A DNA stretch of 64,000 nt from DASSJT01 sp963715025 (lineage in GTDB: Bacteria; Actinomycetota; Actinomycetes; Actinomycetales; Dermatophilaceae), in the NCBI GenBank assembly GCA_963715025.1, contig CAVQQQ010000004.1:92552-156551 (forward strand), given 5' to 3'. A model generated the notes under the pieces. The model was not told the origin of the DNA and searched no databases. It saw only the letters and a program-made list of their open reading frames with translations. Each line of letters opens with the position of its first letter. Positions within the stretch are counted from its first letter, which is position 1. Positions 19,536-27,976 of this stretch are shown piece by piece. Position numbers and translations under genes: made by a program.

Positions 19536-19886
19536 TCAGGCCTCCGCGATGACGACGGCGGACGCGATGCCCGCGTCGTGGGAGAGGGAGACGTGGAGCG
19601 ACCGGACTCCGAGCGAGTCGGCCCGCGCCTGCACCGTGCCGGAGATGTCGAACACCGGCTGCCCGTCCTCGGTGCGGTGCACGGTGCAGTCGGCCCAGTG
19701 GAGTCCGACCGGAGCGCCCAGGGCCTTGGCCAGCGCCTCCTTCGCGGCGAAGCGGGCGGCGAGCGAGTTGAGCGGAAGCGTCCGCTCGTCTTCGGTGAAC
19801 AGCCGCACGACCAGCGAGGGTGTGCGCTCCAGCGCCTCCCCGAAGCGCTCTACGTCGACCACGTCGATGCCCAGTCCGATGATCAC
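19536..19886 (-). CDS. acpS: Holo-[acyl-carrier-protein] synthase
   Basis: 116 residues. It transfers 4'-phosphopantetheine from CoA to apo-ACP, activating fatty acid synthesis. The signature IIGLGIDVVDVERF with the Mg-binding Asp, FAAKEALAKALGAP with the metal-binding Glu, and the C-terminal SLHVSLSHDAGIASAVVIAE are all present. Normal length for the small bacterial AcpS family. It is followed by nnr after 3 bp and preceded by glmS after 40 bp. Confidence 0.95.
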   Translation of the reverse strand: MIIGLGIDVVDVERFGEALERTPSLVVRLFTEDERTLPLNSLAARFAAKEALAKALGAPVGLHWADCTVHRTEDGQPVFDISGTVQARADSLGVRSLHVSLSHDAGIASAVVIAEA

Positions 19887-19926
19887 CGTCGGCTCCGCGC
19901 CATCGAGGCCACCGGGACCGGCCCCA

Positions 19927-21786
19927 TCACTCGACCGTGACCGACTTGGCGAGGTTGCGCGGCTGGTCGACGTCGAGTCCCTTGGCAGTCGACAGCTCGA
20001 GGGCGAAGACCTGGAGCGGCACGACGGTGAGCAGCGGCGCCAGGAGCGGCGACGTGTGTGGCACCCGGATCACCTCGTCGGCGAAGGGCACGACCTTTTC
20101 GTCGCCCTCCTCGGCGATGACGAGGGTGCGGGCACCGCGGGCGCGGATCTCCTGGATGTTGGAGACGACCTTGTCGTGGAGCCCGTGGGGGGTCTCGGGG
20201 CCTGGGACGATGATGAAGACCGGCTGTCCTGCCTCGATCAGGGCGATCGGCCCGTGCTTCAGCTCCCCGGCCGCGAAGCCCTCCGCGTGGATGTAGGCCA
20301 GCTCCTTGAGCTTGAGAGCGCCCTCCAGTGCGACCGGGAAGCCCACGTGGCGGCCCAGGAAGAGCACCGAGCGCGTGTCGGCCATGAACCTCGCGATCTC
20401 GCGGACCCGGCCGAGCGACCCGAGCAGCTTGTGGATCTTGTCGGGGACCTCGTGCAGCTCCTTCATGACCGACTGGGCCTCGTCGGCATAGGTGCCCCCG
20501 CGTAGCTGCGCCAGGTACAGCCCGAGGATGTAGCACGCGGTGATCTGGGCGAGGAAGGCCTTCGTCGAGGCGACCGCGACCTCCGGTCCTGCGTGGGTGT
20601 AGAGAACGGCTTCCGACTCCCGCGGGATGGTCGAGCCGTGCGTGTTGCAGATGGACAGGGTGCGGGCACCCAGTTCGCCGGCGTGCTTCACAGCCATCAG
20701 GGTGTCCATGGTCTCGCCGGACTGCGAGATCGAGACGACGAGCGTGTGCTCGTCGACGACCGGGTCGCGGTAGCGGAACTCGTGGGCCAGCTCCACCTCG
20801 CACGGGATCCGGGTCCAGTGCTCCACCGCATACTTCGCGACCATGCCGGCGTAGGCGGCGGTTCCGCAGGCGATGAGGACAATCTTGTTGACCGCGCGCA
20901 GATCGTCCTCGGAGATCCGCAGCTCGTCGAGCACCAGCCGGTCCTCGTCATCGGTGCGCCCGAGCAGGGTGTCGGCAACCGCGTGGGGCTGGTCGTTGAT
21001 CTCCTTCTCCATGAAGGTCGCGTAGCCGCCCTTCTCGGCTGCGGCGGCGTCCCAGGTCACCTCGTAGGCCCTGCCCTCGGCCGGCGACCCGTCGAAGTTG
21101 ATCACCTCGTGCTTGTCGGGCGTGATCGTGACGATCTGGTCCTGGCCGAGCTCGAGGGCGTGCCGGGTGTAGCCGATGAACGCCGCCACGTCCGACCCGA
21201 GGAAGTTCTCACCGTCGCCGAGACCGACGACGAGCGGGCTGTTGCGACGGGCGCCGACGACGACACCCGGGGCATCGGCGTGGACGGCCAGGAGGGTGAA
21301 GGCACCCTCGAGCCGGTTGACGACCAGGCGCATGGCCTCGGTGAGGTCTCCCGTCTTGGCGTACGCGGCGGCGACGAGGTGAGCGGCCACCTCGGTGTCC
21401 GTTTCGCTCTCGAAAGCCACGCCGGTCGCCAGCAGCTCCTTCTTGAGCGAGTGGAAGTTCTCGATGATGCCGTTGTGGATCAGCGCCAGGCGGCCATCGG
21501 CGCCGCCGCGATGTGGGTGCGCGTTCTGGTCGGTGGGGCCGCCATGGGTCGCCCACCGGGTGTGGCCGATGCCGGTGGTGGACACCGGGAGGCGGTGGGC
21601 CGCCAGCGCGTCCTGCAGGTTGACCAGCTTTCCGGCGCGCTTCTCGCTGACCACACCGTCCGGGGTCACGAGCGCGACGCCCGCGGAGTCATAGCCGCGG
21701 TATTCCAGACGGGCGAGGCCCTCCATCACGACGTTCAGAGCCTTGCGGTCAGCGGTTGGCCCGACGTAGCCCACGATTCCACACAT
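19927..21786 (-). CDS. glmS: Glutamine-fructose-6-phosphate aminotransferase
   Basis: 619 residues. It makes glucosamine-6-phosphate from fructose-6-phosphate and glutamine, the entry step to peptidoglycan amino sugars and, in actinobacteria, to mycothiol. The start MCGIVGYVG exposes the catalytic Cys2 after Met removal. The glutaminase domain includes THGGPTDQNAHPH and IIENF. The two SIS isomerase domains contain ISQSGETMDTLMAVKHA and the C-terminal LAKSVTVE. No glmS ribozyme-like sequence was recognised upstream. It is transcribed divergently from coaA across a 75-bp gap. Confidence 0.96.
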   Translation of the reverse strand: MCGIVGYVGPTADRKALNVVMEGLARLEYRGYDSAGVALVTPDGVVSEKRAGKLVNLQDALAAHRLPVSTTGIGHTRWATHGGPTDQNAHPHRGGADGRLALIHNGIIENFHSLKKELLATGVAFESETDTEVAAHLVAAAYAKTGDLTEAMRLVVNRLEGAFTLLAVHADAPGVVVGARRNSPLVVGLGDGENFLGSDVAAFIGYTRHALELGQDQIVTITPDKHEVINFDGSPAEGRAYEVTWDAAAAEKGGYATFMEKEINDQPHAVADTLLGRTDDEDRLVLDELRISEDDLRAVNKIVLIACGTAAYAGMVAKYAVEHWTRIPCEVELAHEFRYRDPVVDEHTLVVSISQSGETMDTLMAVKHAGELGARTLSICNTHGSTIPRESEAVLYTHAGPEVAVASTKAFLAQITACYILGLYLAQLRGGTYADEAQSVMKELHEVPDKIHKLLGSLGRVREIARFMADTRSVLFLGRHVGFPVALEGALKLKELAYIHAEGFAAGELKHGPIALIEAGQPVFIIVPGPETPHGLHDKVVSNIQEIRARGARTLVIAEEGDEKVVPFADEVIRVPHTSPLLAPLLTVVPLQVFALELSTAKGLDVDQPRNLAKSVTVE

Positions 21787-21861
21787 GGCGGTCAGCCTAA
21801 CGTGGCCCATGCCACGCACGACCGTCCGCCGCCGGGGCGAGCCGTGGGCAAGAATGGCGCG

Positions 21862-22860
21862 GTGACCTCACCGTCAGGCCAGGGCGCGACGGCCCAAGGG
21901 ACAACCCATGGCACCCGGCATGGCGTCCTGCCCTCCCCGTACGTCGAGCTCGACCGTGCCGCGTGGGCCCGACTGCGGGAGAACCAGCCGCTCAGCCTGT
22001 CTGCCGAGGACGTCGCGCGCCTGAGGGGACTCGGCGACCCCGTCGACCTCGAGGAGGTCGAGGCGGTCTACCTGCCCCTCTCCCGGCTGCTCAACTTCTA
22101 CGTGGGCGCGACCAGCGCCCTGCACCGAATCACCTCTGACTTCCTCGGTGAGCGCCCGGCCAAGACTCCCTTCGTCATCGGCGTCGCTGGCTCGGTCGCC
22201 GTGGGCAAGTCCACGACCGCGCGCATCCTGCGCGAGATGCTCCGCCGCTGGCCTGACACGCCACGGGTCGAGCTCATCACGACCGACGGGTTCCTGTACC
22301 CCAATGCCCAGCTCGAGCAGCGAAATCTCCTGCAGCGCAAGGGATTTCCCGAATCCTACGACCGGCGGGCGTTGCTGCGGTTCATGGCGGAGGTCAAGGC
22401 CGGCCGCAGCGAGGTGTCCGCCCCCGTCTACTCCCACCTCACCTACGACATCGTTCCCGGCGAGCGGAAGGTGATCCGACACCCCGACGTCCTCATTGTC
22501 GAGGGTCTCAACGTGCTCCAGGCGCCGCGCACCCACGCCGACGGCCGGACGGGCCTGGCCGTCAGCGACTTCTTCGACTTCTCGGTCTACGTCGACGCAC
22601 GAGTCGAGGACGTCCGCGAGTGGTACATCGAGCGCTTCCTGCGCCTGCGCGAGACCGCCTTTGCCAAGCCCGAGTCCTACTTCCACCGCTATGCCGAGCT
22701 GTCCGACGAGCAGGCTCGAGCCACGGCACTGCGCATCTGGTGCGACATCAACGAACCCAACCTGCGCCAGAACGTCCTGCCCACGCGCGGCCGCGCGACG
22801 CTGCGCCTCTCCAAGGGCGCCGACCACAAGGTGACCCGGATCCGGCTCCGCAAGCTGTGA
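21862..22860 (+). CDS. coaA: Type I pantothenate kinase
   Basis: 332 residues from GTG (VTSPSGQG). It catalyses the first committed step of CoA synthesis. The family start SPYVELDRAAWARLRE, the P-loop GVAGSVAVGKSTTARIL (about residues 103-119), TTDGFLYPN, KGFPESYDRRALL and the IVEGLNVLQ / VSDFFDFSVYVDA segments are all typical. The upstream frame is open for more than 1 kb, but only as the complement of glmS. Pantothenate kinase and AcpS are both close here, linking CoA supply and ACP loading. Confidence 0.95.
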   Translation: MTSPSGQGATAQGTTHGTRHGVLPSPYVELDRAAWARLRENQPLSLSAEDVARLRGLGDPVDLEEVEAVYLPLSRLLNFYVGATSALHRITSDFLGERPAKTPFVIGVAGSVAVGKSTTARILREMLRRWPDTPRVELITTDGFLYPNAQLEQRNLLQRKGFPESYDRRALLRFMAEVKAGRSEVSAPVYSHLTYDIVPGERKVIRHPDVLIVEGLNVLQAPRTHADGRTGLAVSDFFDFSVYVDARVEDVREWYIERFLRLRETAFAKPESYFHRYAELSDEQARATALRIWCDINEPNLRQNVLPTRGRATLRLSKGADHKVTRIRLRKL

Positions 22861-22927
22861 GCACCGGGGCCCCTGAGCCCCCAGGCGGCATACCTCGCCG
22901 GCCGCCGGCCGGGAGCATGATGGGGGT

Positions 22928-24367
22928 ATGCCGGAGAGTCCAGACCTTGCCTATCCCCCCTCCCGAGTCGAGATGCGGGTCGAACATGACTCCATGGGCG
23001 AGGTGCAGGTGCCCGTGGCGGCGCTCTACGGCGCCCAGACGGCGCGGGCGGTCGAGAACTTCCCGATCTCGGGGCAGCCTGTGCCTGCCCAGGTGGTGCA
23101 TGCCCTCGCACTGGTCAAGAAGGCTGCGGCGACCGCCAACCGCGAGCTGGGCGTGCTTGATGCCGCGCGCTCGGAGGCTATCGCCGTTGCGGCCCAGGAG
23201 GTGGCCGAGGGGAGGCATGACTCCCACTTCCCCATCGACGTCTTCCAGACCGGCTCGGGCACCTCGACCAACATGAATGCCAATGAGGTCATCGGCCGGC
23301 TGGCCCACCTGGCCTCCGGGCTCGAGGTCCACCCCAACGACCACGTCAACGCCGGGCAGTCCAGCAACGACACGTTTCCGAGCGCCGTGCGCATCGCGGC
23401 CACCCTCGCGGCGCGGCGCGAGCTGGTGCCGGCGCTGCTCCACCTGGCGACCAGCCTGCGGGGTCGGGAGGAGGCCTTCGCCGACATCGTGAAGGCCGGG
23501 CGGACCCACCTGATGGACGCGGTCCCGGTGACGCTCGGGCAGGAGTTCGGGGGCTTCCGGCGGCAGGTCGAGCTGGGCGCCGAGCGCGTTCTGGTCGCCA
23601 GCCAGGCAACAGCGGAGCTGCCCCTCGGCGGCACCGCCGCCGGCACAGGCCTCAACGCCGCCCCGGGTTTCGCCGCACGAGTCATCGAGCTGGTGTCGCA
23701 GGAGACCGGCGTGGAGTTCCGGGAGGCGGAGAACCACTTCGAGGCGCAGTCCGCCCAGGACGCCGTCGTCGAGCTCAGCGGAGCCATGAAGGTCGTGGCG
23801 GTCAGCCTCACCAAGATCTGCAACGACCTGCGCTGGATGTCATCGGGCCCACGTGCCGGGCTCGGCGAGATCCACCTCCCCGATCTCCAGCCGGGCTCGA
23901 GCATCATGCCCGGCAAGGTCAACCCGGTCGTCTGCGAGGCCACCCTGATGGTGTGCGCCCAGGTGATCGGCAACGACGCGGCGATCACGACAGCCGGGGC
24001 GGCAGGGAACTTCGAGCTCAACGTCATGCTGCCGGTGCTCGCGCGGAACGTCGTCGAGTCGGCGACCCTGCTGGCAAGCAGCGCCCGCCTCCTGGCCGAC
24101 CGGTGCGTCGACGGCATAGAGGCCGATGCGGAGCGCTGTCTGGACCTCGCGGAGGGCAGCCCGGCGATCGTGACCCCGCTCAACCGCTACATCGGCTACG
24201 AGGCGGCCGCTGCCGTGGTGAAGCAGTCGCTTCGCGAGCACCGGTCGATCCGGGAGGTCGTCATCGACCGGGGCCACGTGGCCAGCGGGGAGCTCACCGA
24301 GCAGCAGCTCGACGAGGCGCTCGACGTGCTCGCCATGGCGCGGCCGGCTCAGCGGGCAAGTCGATGA
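22928..24367 (+). CDS. fumC: Class II fumarate hydratase
   Basis: 479 residues. It hydrates fumarate to malate in the TCA cycle. The family start RVEHDSMGEVQVPVAALYGAQTARAVENFPIS, the segments TGSGTSTNMNANEVI and NDTFPSAVRIA, and the lyase signature GSSIMPGKVNPVVCEA (around residue 318) are present. Aspartate ammonia-lyase shares the signature, but the GxGTSTNMNANEVI and HPNDHVNAGQSSND segments are those of fumarases; confidence in the subclass is high but not absolute. The ATG lies 67 bp after coaA. Confidence 0.92.
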   Translation: MPESPDLAYPPSRVEMRVEHDSMGEVQVPVAALYGAQTARAVENFPISGQPVPAQVVHALALVKKAAATANRELGVLDAARSEAIAVAAQEVAEGRHDSHFPIDVFQTGSGTSTNMNANEVIGRLAHLASGLEVHPNDHVNAGQSSNDTFPSAVRIAATLAARRELVPALLHLATSLRGREEAFADIVKAGRTHLMDAVPVTLGQEFGGFRRQVELGAERVLVASQATAELPLGGTAAGTGLNAAPGFAARVIELVSQETGVEFREAENHFEAQSAQDAVVELSGAMKVVAVSLTKICNDLRWMSSGPRAGLGEIHLPDLQPGSSIMPGKVNPVVCEATLMVCAQVIGNDAAITTAGAAGNFELNVMLPVLARNVVESATLLASSARLLADRCVDGIEADAERCLDLAEGSPAIVTPLNRYIGYEAAAAVVKQSLREHRSIREVVIDRGHVASGELTEQQLDEALDVLAMARPAQRASR

Positions 24368-24368
24368 A

Positions 24369-25109
24369 TCAGTACCAGCCGGTCGCCTGCGAGTGCGCCC
24401 ACGCGCTGCACGGCGTGCCGTAGATCTGGCTGATGTAGTTGAGCCCCCACTTGATCTGGGTGGCGGGGTTGGTGCGCCAGTCGGAGGCGACCGTGGCCAT
24501 CTTCGAGCCCGGCAGCGCCTGCGGTATGCCGTAGGCGCCCGACGAGGGGTTGTACGCCTGGTAGTTCCAGCCGGACTCCTTGGTCCACAGCGAGTCGAGG
24601 CAGGAGAACTGGGTGCTGCCGCCCCAGCCGTAGTCGAGCATCAGCAGCTTCGCGACGCTCCTGGGGTCGGCGATGGCGTTTGCGATGATGGCCGCCTGCT
24701 TGGCCAGGAGCTCCTTGCGGGCCTTCTCGCGGGCGGCGCGGTCGGCCGCCTCCTTGCGGGCTTTCGCCGCGGCTTCCGCAGCCGCAGCGGCCTCGAGCCG
24801 CTGGCGCTCCCCGAGGGCGGAACGGGAGACATTGGCTGCGCTGCGGTCGGCGATCAGGCGCGAGGCGTCTTCGATGGCGGCGTCGGACTGCTCGTTGGCC
24901 TGCGAGATCGCCTCGTTGCTGAGCGTGAAAGACGCGGCCGTCGCGGTGCCCTTGCCCCCGGCGGTGACCCCGGCGGCAGTCGTCGCGACAACGGCGAGGG
25001 CCAGGCTCGACGTGACTGCTGGCTTTCCTAGTGCTTTGCCCAGAACGGCTGATCTGGGGGCTGGTGCTTTTGCGTGACGGGGGCGGTGGCGACCCTCGTA
25101 CTGGCTCAT
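24369..25109 (-). CDS. Secreted lytic transglycosylase domain protein
   Basis: 246 residues. A basic N-terminus and hydrophobic segment (AVTSSLALAVVATTAAGVTAGG, about residues 30-52) form a signal peptide. Residues about 75-160 are an Ala/Glu/Lys/Arg-rich helical, probably coiled-coil spacer. The C-terminal domain FSCLDSLWTKESGWNYQAYN with YGIPQALPGSKMA and QIKWGLNYISQIYG matches the short SLT/Rpf-like lytic transglycosylases of actinobacteria; the Glu of TKESGW is the expected catalytic acid. It should cut peptidoglycan outside the cell during growth or resuscitation. ATG at 25109 with GGAGG upstream. The 5' leader has four hairpins (see 25125-25246). It is convergent with fumC, one base apart. 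Confidence 0.88.
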   Translation of the reverse strand: MSQYEGRHRPRHAKAPAPRSAVLGKALGKPAVTSSLALAVVATTAAGVTAGGKGTATAASFTLSNEAISQANEQSDAAIEDASRLIADRSAANVSRSALGERQRLEAAAAAEAAAKARKEAADRAAREKARKELLAKQAAIIANAIADPRSVAKLLMLDYGWGGSTQFSCLDSLWTKESGWNYQAYNPSSGAYGIPQALPGSKMATVASDWRTNPATQIKWGLNYISQIYGTPCSAWAHSQATGWY

Positions 25110-25124
25110 GCGTGTCCTCCATCT

Positions 25125-25150
25125 GGAGCCACCCAGGGGGTGATGGCTCC
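25125..25150 (-). promoter_or_regulatory. Leader hairpin 1 (nearest the transglycosylase start)
   Basis: On the transcript strand GGAGCCAUC - loop ACCCCCUG - GGUGGCUCC: nine pairs with one U-G wobble (25150-25142, 25133-25125). It ends about 15 bases before the start codon, next to the GGAGG ribosome site. The loop carries CCCCUG. Confidence 0.7.
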
Positions 25151-25153
25151 GGT

Positions 25154-25177
25154 GGGTTATCCAGGGGGAGATAACCC
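25154..25177 (-). promoter_or_regulatory. Leader hairpin 2
   Basis: Perfect 8-bp stem GGGTTATC / GATAACCC around an 8-base loop that reads UCCCCCUG on the transcript strand. The stem sequence differs from its neighbours while the CCCCUG loop is kept. Confidence 0.75.
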
Positions 25178-25180
25178 CAG

Positions 25181-25207
25181 AGAAGCCACCCAGGGGAGGC
25201 GACTTCT
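25181..25207 (-). promoter_or_regulatory. Leader hairpin 3
   Basis: On the transcript strand AGAAGUCGCC - UCCCCUG - GGUGGCUUCU: ten pairs, of which two are wobble pairs (U-G and G-U) that exist only in RNA of the reverse strand. This supports the element acting as RNA made in the direction of the transglycosylase gene. Confidence 0.7.
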
Positions 25208-25215
25208 GGCCGTTC

Positions 25216-25246
25216 AACACCCGGCCTCAGGGGTTGGCCGGGTGTT
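25216..25246 (-). promoter_or_regulatory. Leader hairpin 4 (most upstream)
   Basis: Perfect 11-bp stem AACACCCGGCC / GGCCGGGTGTT around a 9-base loop reading AACCCCUGA on the transcript strand. It again exposes CCCCUG. No U run follows, so it does not look like a terminator. Confidence 0.75.
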
Positions 25247-25305
25247 TATGAAACCGAGACCTTACCGCAGAGTCACGCCTGATGGGGAGACCCTGCGATG
25301 TGGCT

Positions 25306-25352
25306 CATTCGTGTCGGGATGATGCGGTTGCGGGGCGCAGCCACCCCGACAC
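25306..25352 (-). terminator. Hairpin after the PhoH gene
   Basis: Inverted repeat TCGTGTCGGG ... CCCGACACGA with a nested GGGG-CGCAGCCA-CCCC hairpin, starting about 15 bases past the PhoH stop on the reverse strand. No U run. It is a probable transcription end or processing hairpin separating phoH from the transglycosylase leader. Confidence 0.5.
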
Positions 25353-25366
25353 GAGTGACCACCATG

Positions 25367-26800
25367 TCAGACCTCGACGCCTCCTTCAAGCAGGTCGGTC
25401 ACCAATGCGGCGATCGGGCTGCGCTCGCTTCGGTTGAGGGTCACGTGCGCGAAAAGGGGGTGCCCCTTGAGCGCCTCGATGACCGCGGCGACGCCGTCGT
25501 GGCGGCCGACGCGGAGGTTGTCGCGCTGGGCCACGTCGTGGGTGAGCACCACCCGCGAGTTCTGGCCGATGCGCGACAGCACGGTGAGCAGCACGTTGCG
25601 CTCCAGCGACTGCGCCTCGTCGACGATGACGAACGCGTCGTGCAGCGAGCGCCCCCGGATGTGCGTCAGCGGCATCACCTCGAGCATGCCGCGGTCGAGC
25701 ACCTCCTCGACGACCTCGCGGGACACGAGGGCGCCCAGGGTGTCGAAGACCGCCTGGGCCCACGGGCCCATCTTCTCGGCCTCGCTGCCCGGGAGGTAGC
25801 CGAGCTCCTGGCCGCCCACGGCATACAGCGGGCGGAACACGACCACACGGCGGTGCTGGCGCCGTTCCATGACCGCCTCGAGGCCAGCACACAGCGCGAG
25901 CGCGCTCTTGCCTGTGCCGGCCCGGCCTCCGAGGCTGACGATGCCCACATCCGGGTCCAGCAGGAGGTCGAGGGCGATCCGCTGCTCGGCGCTGCGCCCG
26001 TGGAGCCCGAACGCGTCCCGGTCTCCCCGGACGAGGCGGACGTGCTTGTCCGCGCCGACCCGGCCCAAACCGCTGCCGCGCGGCGAGATCAGCTTGAGTC
26101 CGGTGTGGCACGGCAGCTCGGCGGCCACGACATTCTCCAGCCGGCCATGCTCGTAGAGGTTGTCCATCTCCTCCACGCTCACGTCCAGATCGGCCATGCC
26201 CGTCCAGCCGGAGTCGACGGCCAGCTCAGCGCGGTATTCCTGCGCCACCAGACCCACTGCCGAGGCCTTCACCCGCATCGGCAGGTCCTTGCTGACCACC
26301 GTGACGTCGCAGCCCTCGTTGGCGAGGTTCTTGGCGACTGACAGGATGCGGGTGTCGTTGTCTCCGAGGCGGAAGCCCGCCGGCAGTGCCATCGGGTCGG
26401 TGTGGTTGAGCTCGACGCGCAGCGACCCCCCCTCGTCGCCGACCGGCACGGGTGCATCGAGGCGGCCATGGGTGACCCTCAGGTCATCGAGCATCCGCAG
26501 GGCGGTTCGGGCGAAGTAGCCAAGCTCGGGATGGTGGCGCTTGCCCTCCAGCTCGCTCACCACCACTACCGGCACGACTACTTCGTGCTCCTTGAACCGC
26601 ACCATGGCCCGGGGGTCGGACAGCAGGACGGAGGTGTCGAGAACATACGTCTTGGATGCCGGTGGGCAGGCGTGCGCTGACTCTTTCCGCTTGGTCTTCG
26701 TGGCCTTCGCCGGGGCGGTGTGAGCCGCTGCGCCCAGGGTGCTCCGGGACGCGGGCGATTCGGAGGAGGGACGAGCCGTTCGGCTGGGTGTCGAGGCCAT
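25367..26800 (-). CDS. PhoH-family protein with N-terminal PIN domain
   Basis: 477 residues. A Ser/Thr/Lys-rich N-terminal tail of about 45 residues is followed by a PIN nuclease domain (TYVLDTSVLLSDPRAM with the first acidic residue, GDNDTRILSVAKNL, VVSKDLPMRVKA). After that comes a PhoH ATPase domain with Walker A GRAGTGKSALAL (about residue 303) and Walker B FVIVDEAQSL. This PIN-PhoH fusion (PhoH2/YlaK type) is reported for related proteins to act as a sequence-specific RNA helicase/ribonuclease. No antitoxin gene (phoAT) precedes it; upstream are 302 bp with no gene. Confidence 0.92.
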   Translation of the reverse strand: MASTPSRTARPSSESPASRSTLGAAAHTAPAKATKTKRKESAHACPPASKTYVLDTSVLLSDPRAMVRFKEHEVVVPVVVVSELEGKRHHPELGYFARTALRMLDDLRVTHGRLDAPVPVGDEGGSLRVELNHTDPMALPAGFRLGDNDTRILSVAKNLANEGCDVTVVSKDLPMRVKASAVGLVAQEYRAELAVDSGWTGMADLDVSVEEMDNLYEHGRLENVVAAELPCHTGLKLISPRGSGLGRVGADKHVRLVRGDRDAFGLHGRSAEQRIALDLLLDPDVGIVSLGGRAGTGKSALALCAGLEAVMERRQHRRVVVFRPLYAVGGQELGYLPGSEAEKMGPWAQAVFDTLGALVSREVVEEVLDRGMLEVMPLTHIRGRSLHDAFVIVDEAQSLERNVLLTVLSRIGQNSRVVLTHDVAQRDNLRVGRHDGVAAVIEALKGHPLFAHVTLNRSERSPIAALVTDLLEGGVEV

Positions 26801-26861
26801 TCTGACTCCTTGGCACAGCGCGCGCTGTGGCGCGGTGCGCCTACTCGCGGGCGAAGTGCCG

Positions 26862-26896
26862 GGACCTGGCCCGATCTCGGCGATCGGGCCGGGTCC
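26862..26896. terminator. Strong hairpin in the gap between uppS and phoH
   Basis: Stem GGACC-(t)-GGCCCGATC, loop TCGGC, GATCGGGCC-(g)-GGTCC: 14 pairs with a single mismatch. It lies 207 bases past the uppS stop and 60 bases before phoH, both on the reverse strand. It may end the uppS transcript or form part of the phoH leader. The rest of the 26801-27102 gap contains nothing recognisable. Confidence 0.5.
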
Positions 26897-27102
26897 GGCC
26901 CTCCTGCCGGAGCGGTCTGTGCTCCTTCACGTCGGGCCTCCCGAGCGCGGTGCGGGTGCGTCGCGCTAGTCCGACGGTACGTCCCACGCCGGTTCCTGTC
27001 GCGCTGATCGGCTGCGTGTCCGCAGAGTTCACAGCACCGTCACATACCCCGGTACTCGGTCGCTGCGGATTACATGCGACGGCGCAGCAAGCCGCGCCGG
27101 TG

Positions 27103-27864
27103 TCAGGAGCCGAAGCGACGGTTGCGCTCGGCGTAGGCGCGCAGGGCGCGCAGGAAGTCGACGTGCCGGAAGTCGGGCCAGTAGGCCTCGCAGAAGTAGA
27201 ACTCGCTGTGGGCGCTCTGCCAGAGCAGGAAACCCGAGAGGCGCTGCTCCCCCGAGGTGCGGATCACCAGGTCGGGGTCGGGCTGGCCCTTCGTGTAGAG
27301 GTGCTCGGCGATGTGCTCGACCTGGAGTGTCTCGGCGAGCTCCTCAATGGTGGTGCCGTTCGCCGCGTGGGCGACGAGCATGGACCGGACGGCATCCGTG
27401 ATCTCCTGGCGGCCGCCGTAGCCGACGGCGACGTTGACCGTCATGCCGTCGACCGCCTCGGTGAGGTCGGCGGCCTCCTTGAGCCGCTGCGCCGTTGCCG
27501 TGGGCAGCAGGTCGAGGGAGCCCACCGGGTTGATCCGCCAGCGCCTGGTCTCGGCGAGGTCGGTCACGGCGTTCTCGATGATGGTGAGCAGCGGGGCCAG
27601 CTCGGCCGCCGGCCGGTTGAGGTTGTCGGTCGACAGGAGCCAGAGGGTGACGATCTCGACCCGGGCGTCCTCGCACCAGCCGAGGAAGTTCGCGATGTTG
27701 TCCGCTCCGGCCTGGTGGCCTTCCTTGGTGCCCGCGCCTCGAGCCCGCGCCCAGCGCCGGTTGCCATCCAGCATGACCCCCACGTGGCGTGGAACCGGCT
27801 CCTTGGCGAGACGGCGGCTCAACCGGCGCTCGTACGCGGCATAGAGCAGGTCGTTCAACCCCAT
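27103..27864 (-). CDS. uppS: Isoprenyl transferase (cis-prenyltransferase)
   Basis: 253 residues. It condenses isopentenyl diphosphate in cis. Family motifs are HVGVMLDGNRRWAR with the catalytic Asp, the WLLSTDNLNRP segment, GYGGRQEITDA and the C-terminal LVIRTSGEQRLSGFLLWQSAHSEFYF. The gene neighbourhood (next to a hemolysin III-type gene, then mca and greA) matches the short-chain Z-farnesyl diphosphate synthase locus of Mycobacterium rather than the decaprenyl enzyme. The product chain length is therefore probably short, but this is inference from context. Confidence 0.9.
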   Translation of the reverse strand: MGLNDLLYAAYERRLSRRLAKEPVPRHVGVMLDGNRRWARARGAGTKEGHQAGADNIANFLGWCEDARVEIVTLWLLSTDNLNRPAAELAPLLTIIENAVTDLAETRRWRINPVGSLDLLPTATAQRLKEAADLTEAVDGMTVNVAVGYGGRQEITDAVRSMLVAHAANGTTIEELAETLQVEHIAEHLYTKGQPDPDLVIRTSGEQRLSGFLLWQSAHSEFYFCEAYWPDFRHVDFLRALRAYAERNRRFGS

Positions 27865-27976
27865 GGGCTCACTCCTTGGTCCGGCGCGCGCGTCGCGAGT
27901 GAGTGCCGCGCGGGCCTCGACAACGCTACTCCAGCCGCCAAGGGGCCGACCCAGTCAGAGAGCGGCGCGGCACGCA

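Noticed and set aside
20593..21861. N-terminal extension of coaA
   Set aside because: Complement of glmS; the kinase family start fits the GTG at 21862.
21787..21861. glmS ribozyme or other riboswitch before glmS
   Set aside because: Only 75 bases separate glmS and coaA and no ribozyme core is visible.
24369..25220. Longer transglycosylase frame starting at 25220 and reading through the hairpins
   Set aside because: The extra residues (PPLGGFSG, HPLGGS and similar) come from the repeated hairpins and would bury the signal peptide; the ATG at 25109 has a GGAGG site.
25216..25246. Rho-independent terminator
   Set aside because: Strong stem but no U run on either strand, and it lies upstream of a gene in line with three similar hairpins.
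25110..25300. c-di-AMP (ydaO) riboswitch upstream of the transglycosylase
   Set aside because: Expected because such genes often carry it, but I could not find its conserved GGGGAACC / GACAGCU-like blocks; the four-hairpin array is different. A covariance search would settle it.
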